A DNA stretch of 41,943 bases, taken from the NCBI GenBank assembly GCA_021771675.1, contig JAETOP010000019.1, forward strand, positions 1 through 41,943, written 5' to 3'. Numbering within the stretch: the stretch's first letter is position 1; the number at the start of each line of letters is the position of its first letter. Position numbers and translations under genes: made by a program. Positions 8,904 through 15,377 of this stretch are shown in pieces. The stretch is from Oscillospiraceae bacterium. GTDB taxonomy: Bacteria > Bacillota_A > Clostridia > Oscillospirales > Oscillospiraceae. A model generated the notes under the pieces. The model saw only the letters and a program-made list of their open reading frames with translations, did not search any database and was not told where the DNA came from.

Positions 8904-9338
8904 ATGGCATTATACAGTGAAAAAGTGATGGATCACTTCCGGAATCCCCGGAATGTGGGGGTGATCGAAGCCCCCGACGGCGTGGGCGAGGCAGGCAACC
9001 CCGTCTGCGGCGATATTATGAAAATCTATCTGAAAATCCAGGATGACATCATTTCCGATGTGAAATTTGAGACCTTCGGCTGCGGCAGCGCCATTGCCTC
9101 CAGCTCCATGGCCACGGAGATGATCAAGGGCAAATCCATCCAGGAGGCCATGCTTTTAACCAACAAGGCCGTGACCGAGGCGCTGGACGGTCTGCCCGCC
9201 CACAAGCTCCACTGCTCCGTGCTGGCGGAGGAGGCCATCAAGAAAGCCCTGAAGGACTACTATGACCGCAATGGGTTAAAATATGACCACAGCCAGTTCC
9301 CCGACTGCGAAAGCTGCGGCCAGTGCCACGGGGAATAA
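8904..9338 (+). CDS. iscU: Fe-S cluster scaffold protein IscU/NifU-N
   Basis: This 144-residue scaffold assembles Fe-S clusters from iron and NifS-derived sulfur. The three cluster cysteines are C35 (NPVCGDIM, followed by the conserved D37), C60 (FGCGSAIASSS) and C104 (LHCSVLAEEA). ATG at 8904 is chosen because TAGGAGG precedes it and MALYSEKVMDHFRNPRN matches the family start. The C-terminus carries an extra cysteine cluster, CESCGQCH (C135, C138, C141), beyond the core fold. It sits 10 nt after nifS and 16 nt before the regulator gene. Confidence 0.93.
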   Translation: MALYSEKVMDHFRNPRNVGVIEAPDGVGEAGNPVCGDIMKIYLKIQDDIISDVKFETFGCGSAIASSSMATEMIKGKSIQEAMLLTNKAVTEALDGLPAHKLHCSVLAEEAIKKALKDYYDRNGLKYDHSQFPDCESCGQCHGE

Positions 9339-9354
9339 GGGAGGGTGACGGACG

Positions 9355-9756
9355 ATGATGATCTCCACCCGGGGCCGCTACGCCCTACGGGTAATGATCG
9401 ACTTGGCTGAGCATGACGATGGAACCTGGATCCCCATGAAGGAGGTAGCTCAACGGCAGGAAATCTCCCTGAAATATCTGGAGAAAATCATGCCCCAGCT
9501 GGTGGGGGCAGGGCTGGTGGAGGGAATTCACGGCAAGGGGGGAGGCTATCGGCTGACCCGGAGGCCCGGAGATTATCCCATCGGGGAGATTCTCCGGCTC
9601 ACCGAGGGAGATTTGGCCCCAGTAGCCTGCCTGGAATCTGGAGTTGCCCCCTGCGGCCGCACCGCCCAGTGCCGAACCCTTCCCGTATGGAGCCGACTCA
9701 ACCACCTGGTCAACGATTACCTGGACAGCGTTACCATCTCCGATTTGATGAAATAA
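9355..9756 (+). CDS. Rrf2-family regulator with IscR-like cysteines
   Basis: This 133-residue winged-helix DNA-binding protein has the Rrf2 pattern: MISTRGRYALRVMIDLA, then EISLKYLEKIMPQLVGAGLV as the recognition region and GKGGGYRLTR as the wing. Cysteines C92, C100 and C106 (CX7CX5C) are close to the Fe-S ligand spacing of IscR, so it may sense cluster or cysteine status; CymR-type Rrf2 proteins lack them. It closes the cysK-nifS-iscU operon, and the half-sites at 6676-6724 are its probable operators. Start at 9355 or the next codon, 9358; both follow GGGAGGG. Exact subfamily (IscR or CymR-like) is uncertain. Confidence 0.88.
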   Translation: MMISTRGRYALRVMIDLAEHDDGTWIPMKEVAQRQEISLKYLEKIMPQLVGAGLVEGIHGKGGGYRLTRRPGDYPIGEILRLTEGDLAPVACLESGVAPCGRTAQCRTLPVWSRLNHLVNDYLDSVTISDLMK

Positions 9757-9826
9757 AAAAGCGCCAACCCGATTTGGACTGCCCTCCAGAAGTCAGGGAC
9801 AGTTCCAATCAGGTTGGCGCTTTTGA
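9757..9826 (+). terminator. Terminator of the cysK-iscU operon
   Basis: Long imperfect hairpin: AAAAGCGCCAACC pairs with GGTTGGCGCTTTT, and TTGGACT faces AGTTCCAA. The loop has its own small CCCT/AGGG stem. The run of Ts follows directly. Confidence 0.85.
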
Positions 9827-9859
9827 TTCTTTTATGCATTTCCTCGTTGGTTGCACTGG

Positions 9860-10195
9860 TGCGGGAGCGCCCAAGGCTCCCCTGTGTAAGGGGAGCTGGC
9901 ACGGCATAAGCCGTGACTGAGGGACTGCGCGGTGAAATGCTGTGTATTTGCATTCTGTTGGGCGAAAAGGGAATACACCTTTCCACATTGGACTTTTAGA
10001 ACATTTCAGTGCCTGCTGTACAGTCCCCCAGTCAGCTTCGCTGCCAGCCCCCTTACACAGGGGGGCCTCCCTCAGAAGCCGTTACCCATTACTACGCAAC
10101 CTTCTGTCCCAAAAACGATACCGGGCAAAAAGCGATTACAGACCAGCCCCAGGCGAAATTGGCTGCGGGCCCTGCCCGCTTGGGGTGAAGCGTCC
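9860..10195. repeat. Modular intergenic repeat, copy B
   Basis: Contains the inverted pair CTCCCCTGTGTAAGGGGAG (near 9877) and CCCTTACACAGGGGGGCCTCC (near 10048), the GACTGAGGGACTG motif, TTGGGCGAAAAGG, and a right-hand arm with GCGGGCCCTGCCCGC. All these pieces recur in the elements at 6051, 14760 and 33440. No coding capacity is evident. Confidence 0.6.
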
Positions 10196-10201
10196 TGCGC
10201 T

Positions 10202-10843
10202 TCATTCTTTTTTCTCCTTGATCTGGGCCCGGAGGTGGACGCTGAGGACAGCCAGAGAGGTGGCCATGTTCTCGTTCTGCACCAGAATATGGGGCGGAAC
10301 ATCCAGGTGAACCGGGGCAAAATTCCAGATGGCCTTCACCCCACAGGCGATGAGCCGGTCGGCCACCTCCTGAGCGTGGGCGGCGGGGACGGTGATGATA
10401 CCCATGAGCACCTTGTGGACCTTACAGAAGTGCTCCAGCTTGGTCATGGGATAGATGGGCTGGCCGTCCTCGGTTTTCTCCATCGTGGGACTGACATCGA
10501 AGGCTGCCTGGATATTCAGTCCGTATTCCTCGAAGCCGCTGTAGCCCATCAGGGCCAGGCCCAGCTTGCCCGCACCGATAAGCACGGCGTCGGTGGTGTT
10601 GTCATAGCCAAGGAACTGCTCGATGTCGGCAATCAGTCCCTCCCGCAGGTAGCCGATTTTGGGTCGTCCTCCATCGGAGACGATGGCCAAGTCCTTGCGC
10701 ACCTGGACCTCGCCCATGCCCAGGGCATTGGCCAAGGAAGTAGCGGAGATATGGGCGGGGGAATCCTCCGGCAGATTTTTTAAGTAAGCCAGATAGCCGG
10801 GGAGCCGTTTCAGAACGGATTTGGAAACCTTTTTCTCTTCCAT
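10202..10843 (-). CDS. rex: Redox-sensing transcriptional repressor Rex
   Basis: Rex is a dimer that represses fermentation and NADH-oxidising genes and leaves DNA when NADH is high. The 213-residue protein has an N-terminal winged helix (SKSVLKRLPGYLAYL, then ISATSLANALGMGEVQVRKDLA) and a Rossmann domain with DAVLIGAGKLGLAL, plus the ITVPAAHAQEVAD and NFAPVHLDVP segments. I chose the second in-frame ATG (10843), which has GAGG about 7 nt upstream; the first at 10849 abuts it. It is transcribed alone from the promoter at 10913-10941. In this setting nifJ is a plausible regulatory target, but I did not find a clear canonical Rex box upstream of it. Confidence 0.93.
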   Translation of the reverse strand: MEEKKVSKSVLKRLPGYLAYLKNLPEDSPAHISATSLANALGMGEVQVRKDLAIVSDGGRPKIGYLREGLIADIEQFLGYDNTTDAVLIGAGKLGLALMGYSGFEEYGLNIQAAFDVSPTMEKTEDGQPIYPMTKLEHFCKVHKVLMGIITVPAAHAQEVADRLIACGVKAIWNFAPVHLDVPPHILVQNENMATSLAVLSVHLRAQIKEKKE

Positions 10844-10893
10844 GTACATCCTCGAATCTTTGTTATATTCCGATCAATCGATGCAAAAATATA

Positions 10894-10941
10894 TCGATAC
10901 AGACTATATCGAATTATAGCACGCCCGGAGGGAAAATGCAA
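10894..10941 (-). promoter_or_regulatory. rex promoter with palindrome at the start site
   Basis: Minus strand: TTGCAT (10941-10936), 17-bp spacer, TATAAT (10918-10913). Directly downstream is an inverted repeat, TCGATA-N7-TATCGA (10894-10912), covering the expected start. It differs from the classic TTGTTAA-N4-TTAACAA Rex box. It is a candidate operator only. Confidence 0.6.
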
Positions 10942-10980
10942 CCGGAAAATTGTAATTTGAAGCGCAGGGCCGATCCGCTC

Positions 10981-11013
10981 AATTTCTAATTCCTAACTCC
11001 TAATTCCTAATTG
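10981..11013 (-). repeat. Heptad repeat tract, TAGGAnT type
   Basis: On the minus strand the tract reads AATTAGG AATTAGG AGTTAGG AATTAGA, a clean 7-bp period. It is preceded by GGAAAATTGTAATTTGAAG (10944-10962 region, plus strand), a string also found next to the tract at 23434. It lies between the sigE stop and the rex promoter. Confidence 0.7.
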
Positions 11014-11016
11014 TCT

Positions 11017-11700
11017 TCATGCGCAGCTGGTCTGCCGGATCATCTCCTTGCGCAGCTTGCCCATAATCCGCTTTTCCAGCCGGGAAATATAGGACTGGGA
11101 GATGCCCATTTTCTCCGCCACCTCCTTCTGGGTCAGCTCCTTCCGGCCCTCCAGGCCGAAGCGGAGGAGCACGATCTCCCGCTCCCGGGTGGGCAGCTCC
11201 TTCAACGCCTGACGCAGGACACACAGATCCACATCATCCTCCAAAGGCCGGGCAATCTCGTCCCCATCAGTGCCCAGAATGTCGGACAGCAGCAGCTCAT
11301 TGCCGTCGCAATCCAGGTTGATGGGCTCATCCAAAGAGATTTCCACCTTCATGCCGGAAATTTTCCGGATGTGCATGAGAATCTCATTTTCAATGCACCG
11401 GGAAGCGTAGGTTGCCAGGCGGATGTTCTTGTCCAGCCGGTAGGTGCCGATGGCTTTAATCAGCCCGATGGTGCCGATGGAGATCAAATCCTCCAAACCG
11501 GTGGACACGTTCTCAAATCGCCGGGCGATGTAGACCACCAGGCGGAGATTGCGCTCCACCAGCAGCTGCCTCGCTCCCTCGTCCCCCTGTTCCAGGGCAG
11601 CTAGAGCAGCCTTCTCCTCCTCCCCTTTCAGAGGCGGGGGCAGCACGTCGCTTCCACCGATGTAGTAAAGACCGGGGCGCTTACAAAACCACAATACCAT
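11017..11700 (-). CDS. sigE: Sporulation sigma factor SigE (mother cell)
   Basis: SigE drives the first mother-cell programme of sporulation and is activated by SpoIIGA cleavage. The 227-residue protein contains the family hallmark [14 protein letters not shown] near residues 11-24, region 2 ([16 protein letters not shown] through [14 protein letters not shown]) and region 4 ([22 protein letters not shown]). The residues before YYIGG number only about 11, whereas the Bacillus subtilis pro-sequence has about 27-29. No other start codon lies in frame between the RBS and this ATG. Its ATG overlaps the spoIIGA stop (ATGA), with AGGAGGG upstream, so the two are coupled. The usual neighbour sigG is absent here. 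Confidence 0.93.
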   Translation of the reverse strand: MVLWFCKRPGLYYIGGSDVLPPPLKGEEEKAALAALEQGDEGARQLLVERNLRLVVYIARRFENVSTGLEDLISIGTIGLIKAIGTYRLDKNIRLATYASRCIENEILMHIRKISGMKVEISLDEPINLDCDGNELLLSDILGTDGDEIARPLEDDVDLCVLRQALKELPTREREIVLLRFGLEGRKELTQKEVAEKMGISQSYISRLEKRIMGKLRKEMIRQTSCA

Positions 11701-12449
11701 CAGATCATCCCTCCTGCAATCGCTTGATAGTCCTCTCCAAACTCCTGGGGGGCAAAGGCCACCAGCCCCGGCCCTCTCCTGCTCCCCACCTCCACTGCCG
11801 GAAGGCTCATAGCCAGCAGCACTCCCCCCTCCGCTCCCACCGCCCGATAGGGAATCAGCCGCAGACCGGGCAGCGGGGCGGCGGTGAGGGTTTCCAAAGG
11901 ATGGCGCAGCTGGGCCCGGGTCAGCCCTGTGAGCTGACCGGCCGCTTCACAGCCGATGACCAGAACCGACTGGCCGGTGATGGGATCCCGAAGCTCGTTG
12001 CCAGTGTCCGCCAAAGCCGTCAGCTGCAGCTGTTTCCCGTTTCCGGAAAGCCTCACCGGCAAAAGCCGCCGCCCCGGTGGCCCGAAGGCATACCGGGTCA
12101 GCAGATACACCCCCACTGCGTACAATGGCAGCTGCCAGAGCTTCCCCCTGTCCGCTCCCAGAGCGGCGCCCCCCAGGGCCATGGTCAGTACCGCAAAGAC
12201 GCACCCCAGCTTCATCTGGGGGCCAAAGGCAATAAAGCTCATCAGGGCCAGGCTGACCAGCCGCCAGTGGAGCGTGCCCAGAAACCGAAAGTCGGGGGTC
12301 ATGCACCCCACCGCATAGGCCGCCCCCAGGAGGGACGACAACAGCAGACGGAGCACGCTGACCCGCCGCCCTGCCATCCGGGCTGTGCCCAGAAGCAGCA
12401 AACCGTTGACGCAGAAATTCAGCGCCGCCGCAATCCAGATGCCTTCCAG
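11700..12449 (-). CDS. spoIIGA: Sporulation sigma-E processing peptidase SpoIIGA
   Basis: SpoIIGA is the membrane aspartic protease that cleaves pro-SigE in the mother cell. The N-terminal half is hydrophobic, with about five membrane segments ([28 protein letters not shown] and others). The C-terminal domain has the catalytic motif [12 protein letters not shown], Asp148 in this numbering. There is no ATG or GTG start in the conserved N-terminal region. CTG at 12449 has GGAGG exactly 7 nt upstream and gives an N-terminus aligning with the family (about 249 residues). A TTG at 12542 is the alternative but lies upstream of the apparent -10. Overlaps sigE by ATGA. Confidence 0.82.
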   Translation of the reverse strand: MEGIWIAAALNFCVNGLLLLGTARMAGRRVSVLRLLLSSLLGAAYAVGCMTPDFRFLGTLHWRLVSLALMSFIAFGPQMKLGCVFAVLTMALGGAALGADRGKLWQLPLYAVGVYLLTRYAFGPPGRRLLPVRLSGNGKQLQLTALADTGNELRDPITGQSVLVIGCEAAGQLTGLTRAQLRHPLETLTAAPLPGLRLIPYRAVGAEGGVLLAMSLPAVEVGSRRGPGLVAFAPQEFGEDYQAIAGGMI

Positions 12450-12456
12450 GAAACCG

Positions 12457-12491
12457 CCTCCCCCTCCGTCAAATCGGATGGCCCCAGTATA
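12457..12491 (-). promoter_or_regulatory. Candidate spoIIGA -10 element and ribosome site
   Basis: TATACT on the minus strand (12491-12486) followed 20 nt later by GGAGGGGGAGG (12466-12457). No good -35 is seen at 17 bp. The Bacillus spoIIG promoter is also irregular (widely spaced and Spo0A-dependent), but I see no clear Spo0A box. The element matters because it places transcription start downstream of the TTG at 12542. Confidence 0.35.
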
Positions 12492-12615
12492 AGCCCCGGA
12501 GGCAAAGAAGTCGGTCGGTTTGGATGCTGCGCTTCGCCGCAAGTTCCCTCAGCGTCGCCCGGCAATCTGCGGCAAACACCGGCGTCCTCCCTCCATTGCG
12601 GAAAGGAGGCCGGGA

Positions 12616-12681
12616 AAAAGAAAAATCCATCCCCCATTCCGTCATGCCTTTACCGCAAAAGGATAACGGAGGGGGGATGGA
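12616..12681 (-). terminator. Terminator of the rarA-DUF951 unit
   Basis: Minus strand: TCCATCCCCCC pairs with GGGGGATGGA, with an inner CTCCGT/ACGGAAT stem, followed by TTTTTCTTTTT. It lies 3 nt after the DUF951 stop. Confidence 0.75.
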
Positions 12682-12683
12682 AT

Positions 12684-12878
12684 TCATTTGGTGGAATCAG
12701 ACGGCCTTTCCACGGAGCGGATGTTTTTTTCCGCCTTCTGCCGGGGTGTCATCACTTCATGACCGCAGCCCAGACAGCGGAGCCGAAAATCCGCTCCCGT
12801 CCGCAGCACCAGCCACCGCTTTTCCCCGCAGGGATGGGGCTTTTTCATCACCAAAATGTCGTTCAGGCGAATATCCAT
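12684..12878 (-). CDS. DUF951 small protein
   Basis: The 64-residue protein begins MDIRLNDILVMKKPHPCG and contains GADFRLRCLGCGHEVMTPR, the diagnostic DUF951 pattern in Firmicutes. The three cysteines (one in HPCG, two in CLGC) suggest a small metal-binding or nucleic-acid-binding beta fold. It is usually found near ychF, rarA or chromosome-partition genes; here it follows rarA after 9 nt. The molecular role is unknown. Confidence 0.85.
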   Translation of the reverse strand: MDIRLNDILVMKKPHPCGEKRWLVLRTGADFRLRCLGCGHEVMTPRQKAEKNIRSVERPSDSTK

Positions 12879-12887
12879 GGCTTCTCC

Positions 12888-14147
12888 TTACTTTTTCACA
12901 GCGTCCCAATAGGCCTTGGAGGCCTGTTCCAGCTTGTTGGGGCCGAATTCGTAGTAGTGCTTCCCTGCCAACGCATCGGGCAGGTACTGCTGGGCCACCC
13001 AGTGGTTAGGGTAATCATGGGGATAGCGGTAGCCCTGCTCCCGCTCCATGGTGTAGGAGTCGGCGTGGACGTTTTGCAGATGCCGGGGAAAGTCCCCGCC
13101 CAGCCCCTTGCGCACATCCTCGATGGCCATGTCCAGGGCAATGTGGCCAGAATTGGACTTAGGAGAAGTGGCCATGAGCACGGCGGCATCTCCCAGAGGA
13201 ATTCTTGCCTCCGGCATCCCCAGCATCAGGGCCATATCCACGCTGGCCTTCACAATGGGAATGATCTGGGGAAAGGCCAGGCCCACATCCTCCGCCGCAA
13301 TGACCATCAGCCTCCGGCAGGCGGATTGAAGCTGCCCGGCCTCCAGCAGACGGGCCAGGTAGTGGCAGGCGGCGTCCGGGTCGGAGCCACGAATGGATTT
13401 TTGCAGAGCGGAGAGCAGGTCATAGTAGTTGTCCCCCTCCCGGTCCGCCCGGAGGGCGCTCTTCTGGGTGACGGTCTTGGCATCCTCCATGGTCAGGGGC
13501 AGCTTGTCCCCCTGGGGGATTCCGGCAGAAAAAAGCACCTCCACAGCGTTCATGGCCTTGCGCAGATCACCGCCGCAGGCACCGGCGATGTATTCCAGCG
13601 CTCCCGCCTCCGGCTGGGCAGTCAGGCCGGTGCGCTGCTCCATAAAGCCCACCGCCCGCTTCACCGCCTCCAGAGCGGCGGCGGTGGAAATCTGCTTGAA
13701 TTCAAAAATGGTGGAGCGGCTGAGGATGGCGTTGAACACATAAAAGTAGGGATTCTCCGTGGTGGAGGCAATCAGGGTAATCTTGCCGTTCTCAATGTAT
13801 TCCAGCAGGGACTGCTGCTGCTTTTTGTTGAAGGACTGTATCTCGTCCAGGTAGAGCAGCACCCCCTCGGGGGCCATGAAGGTGTCCAGCTGGGAGACGA
13901 TTTCTTTGATGTCCGCCGTGGAAGCGGTGGTGGCATTGAGCTTGAAGAGAGTGCGGTGGGTCTGCTTGGCGATGATGTTGGCCACAGTGGTCTTTCCCGT
14001 GCCGCTGGGGCCGTAGAAGACCATATTGGGCACCTTGCCGGAGTCGACAAGGCGGCGCAGCACCGCCCCTTTTCCAAGAATGTGCTCCTGGCCAAACACC
14101 TCATCCAGAGTCTGCGGCCGCAGCAAATCCGCCAGCGGCTGATACAT
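12888..14147 (-). CDS. rarA: Replication-associated recombination ATPase RarA (MgsA)
   Basis: RarA is a clamp-loader-like AAA+ ATPase that acts at stalled replication forks. The 419-residue product has Walker A GPSGTGKTT (46-54), Walker B LLYLDEIQ (97-104), the sensor segment STTENPYFYV, and the RarA-type C-terminal tetramerisation part ending in FPRHLQNVHADSYT and GYRYPHDYPNHWV. ATG at 14147 is preferred over the upstream start at 14204: it has GAAGGGGG upstream, and the promoter -10 at 14181-14176 puts transcription start between the two. It heads a two-gene unit with DUF951. Confidence 0.92.
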   Translation of the reverse strand: MYQPLADLLRPQTLDEVFGQEHILGKGAVLRRLVDSGKVPNMVFYGPSGTGKTTVANIIAKQTHRTLFKLNATTASTADIKEIVSQLDTFMAPEGVLLYLDEIQSFNKKQQQSLLEYIENGKITLIASTTENPYFYVFNAILSRSTIFEFKQISTAAALEAVKRAVGFMEQRTGLTAQPEAGALEYIAGACGGDLRKAMNAVEVLFSAGIPQGDKLPLTMEDAKTVTQKSALRADREGDNYYDLLSALQKSIRGSDPDAACHYLARLLEAGQLQSACRRLMVIAAEDVGLAFPQIIPIVKASVDMALMLGMPEARIPLGDAAVLMATSPKSNSGHIALDMAIEDVRKGLGGDFPRHLQNVHADSYTMEREQGYRYPHDYPNHWVAQQYLPDALAGKHYYEFGPNKLEQASKAYWDAVKK

Positions 14148-14175
14148 GGCCCCGCCCCCTTCGTCATTTGCCCGT

Positions 14176-14204
14176 ATTATAGCACAGTTGTTTGAAAAAT
14201 GCAA
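14176..14204 (-). promoter_or_regulatory. rarA promoter
   Basis: Minus strand TTGCAT (14204-14199), 17-bp spacer, TATAAT (14181-14176). Start of transcription near 14169, leaving a leader of about 22 nt before the ATG at 14147. Confidence 0.7.
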
Positions 14205-14325
14205 CGCCCGGGATTCCTTTGCCCGCCGCCTGGCAAGCTTTTATCTCTTATCTTAACCCCTTGAGGAGCGCTTGCGCTTTTTGTCACGCAAAAGCGGCCC
14301 CTCCGCGCTTTGATTAATCCAGCTA

Positions 14326-14354
14326 TTGACTTTTGCCGAAATCCGGGTTATTCT
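14326..14354 (+). promoter_or_regulatory. Sense promoter of the small-peptide locus
   Basis: TTGACT (14326-14331), 17-bp spacer, TATTCT (14349-14354). Six bases later, at 14361, a hairpin begins, the same geometry as at 271-264 on the minus strand. Confidence 0.7.
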
Positions 14355-14360
14355 GTAAAT

Positions 14361-14433
14361 GGCGATTCTTTTACGGAATCGCCGGGGTGCTGCACAATCG
14401 GCGGCGGTTAGCCACACCACCCGAAAGGGGGTG
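14361..14433 (+). promoter_or_regulatory. Structured 5' leader with RBS-sequestering hairpin
   Basis: The leader starts with GGCGATTC...GGAATCGCC (14361-14383). GTGCTGC (14387-14393) and GCGGTTAGCC (14404-14413) are complementary to GCAGCAC (14578-14584) and GGTTAACCGC (14563-14572) beyond the peptide gene, so the two mRNA ends can pair. CACCACCC (14415-14422) pairs with GGGGGTG (14427-14433) across a GAAA tetraloop, which would bury the ribosome binding site GAAAGGGGG. Confidence 0.6.
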
Positions 14434-14439
14434 ATGGTC

Positions 14440-14523
14440 ATGCCTATTACATTGACCTTTCACATCCTTCATTGGACTGTGACGATCAGAGTAACAAGCA
14501 GAAACCGCCACTCTGCCAAGTGA
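14440..14523 (+). CDS. 27-residue hydrophobic-basic peptide, putative type I toxin
   Basis: ATG at 14440 has GAAAGGGGG 8 nt upstream; an ATG at 14434 is too close to it. The 27-residue peptide begins MPITLTFHILHWTVTI, which is hydrophobic with alternating threonines, and ends in a basic tail finishing NRHSAK. This plan (short membrane-seeking segment plus charged tail, under 30 residues) fits small type I toxins. The context string GAAAGGGGGnGnTGnTCATG is shared with the holin-like toxin remnant at 156. The last codons and the stop lie in a hairpin that also serves the opposing antisense transcript. Toxicity is inference; no homologue is claimed. The alternative is a leader peptide or a small regulatory membrane peptide. 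Confidence 0.6.
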   Translation: MPITLTFHILHWTVTIRVTSRNRHSAK

Positions 14524-14593
14524 CGGTTTCTAATGCTTTGCTTTATTAACCATAGCTTCCAGGGTTAACCGCTTGCCGCAGCACCCTTTTTCT
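14498..14593 (-). ncRNA. Predicted antisense RNA opposing the small-peptide mRNA (antitoxin-like)
   Basis: A consensus promoter at 14628-14600 on the minus strand predicts an RNA starting near 14593. It would end after the hairpin 14531-14500, giving about 95 nt. It would be fully complementary to the last eight codons and the 3' region of the peptide mRNA, including the 14563-14584 segment that pairs with the 5' leader. No peptide reading frame is evident in it. Convergent transcripts sharing a two-way terminator are the established plan of Fst/RNAII-type loci. The 3' end is uncertain because the T-run is weak. Confidence 0.55.
14500..14531. terminator. Shared hairpin at the end of the peptide gene
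   Basis: AGAAACCGCCACT pairs with AGTGACGGTTTCT (one mismatch), with the TGA stop inside the right arm. The hairpin is nearly symmetric, so it can act on both strands. T-rich stretches on each side are modest. Confidence 0.5.
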
Positions 14594-14599
14594 ATCCTT

Positions 14600-14628
14600 A
14601 GTATAACCCAATTCATATCGTTTGTCAA
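14600..14628 (-). promoter_or_regulatory. Consensus antisense promoter
   Basis: Minus strand TTGACA (14628-14623), 17-bp spacer, TATACT (14605-14600). It is closer to consensus than the sense promoter, as expected for an antitoxin RNA in excess. It points away from luxS and into the peptide gene. Confidence 0.75.
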
Positions 14629-14630
14629 CT

Positions 14631-14654
14631 CTCCTGATGATGGCAGGAGTTTTT
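14631..14654 (+). terminator. Plus-strand terminator closing the small-peptide locus
   Basis: CTCCTG, 7-nt loop, CAGGAG, then TTTTT. It would stop sense transcripts that pass 14591 and insulates the luxS operon. Confidence 0.6.
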
Positions 14655-14659
14655 AGCAA

Positions 14660-14826
14660 AGCGCAGCGGCGGGAGTAAAATGGCAGCGGGCGGGTCAAGA
14701 CCCTCCCCTACAGTGAAACGGGCAGTGCGGAGGAAATTTATTTCCGTAAAAGCGTTACCGGGCGGGTTAGGGAAAAAGCGACTACCGACCCTCCCCGTGC
14801 GAATTGGCTGCGGGCCCTGCCCGCCT
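14660..14826. repeat. Partial modular intergenic repeat, copy C
   Basis: Contains CCTCCCCTACAGTGAAACGGGCAGTGCGG, also seen at 28370 and 35635, and a right-hand arm with GCGAATTGGC and GCGGGCCCTGCCCGC like those at 10160 and 33445. It is shorter than the other copies. Confidence 0.5.
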
Positions 14827-14827
14827 C

Positions 14828-14856
14828 TTGCAAAATTTCTGCTTCCGTGGTATATT
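14828..14856 (+). promoter_or_regulatory. luxS-mtnN promoter
   Basis: TTGCAA (14828-14833), 17-bp spacer, TATATT (14851-14856). Start of transcription near 14863, leaving a leader of about 23 nt. Confidence 0.6.
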
Positions 14857-14885
14857 GGGAGCAAAAATGAACAGGAGCCAGCGAT

Positions 14886-15362
14886 ATGGAGAAAATCACC
14901 AGCTTTACCATTGACCATCTCAGATTGCAGCCCGGCCTTTACGTATCCCGAAAAGACAAGGTGGGGACGGAAACCGTCACCACCTTCGACCTGCGCCTGA
15001 CCGCTCCCAACAAGGAGCCGGTGATGAACACCGCCGAGGTGCACACCATAGAGCATCTGGGGGCGACCTATCTGCGAAATGACCCCCACTGGAAGGATCG
15101 GGTGCTCTATTTTGGCCCCATGGGCTGCCGCACCGGATTCTATCTGCTGCTGGCCGGTGACTATACCTCCGCCGATGCCCTGCCCCTGGCGCTGGAATGC
15201 TTCCGCTTCATCCGGGACTACCAAGGCGAAGTCCCCGGCGCCGCCCCCAAGGACTGCGGCAATTATCTGGACATGAATCTTCCCATGGCCAACTACTGGG
15301 GAGCGAAGTACGCCGCTCTGCTGGAACACATCACACCTGACCGGCTGGTTTATCCGGAATAA
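14886..15362 (+). CDS. luxS: S-ribosylhomocysteine lyase
   Basis: LuxS splits S-ribosylhomocysteine into homocysteine and DPD, the precursor of autoinducer-2. The 158-residue length is typical. The metal site is H53, H57 (HTIEH, with catalytic E56) and C124 in KDCGNYLDM; C81 in GPMGCRTGFYLLL is the catalytic cysteine. It starts 15 nt upstream of mtnN's RBS region and forms a two-gene operon that performs both steps of SAH detoxification. Confidence 0.96.
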   Translation: MEKITSFTIDHLRLQPGLYVSRKDKVGTETVTTFDLRLTAPNKEPVMNTAEVHTIEHLGATYLRNDPHWKDRVLYFGPMGCRTGFYLLLAGDYTSADALPLALECFRFIRDYQGEVPGAAPKDCGNYLDMNLPMANYWGAKYAALLEHITPDRLVYPE

Positions 15363-15377
15363 GGGAAGGAGGAGACT

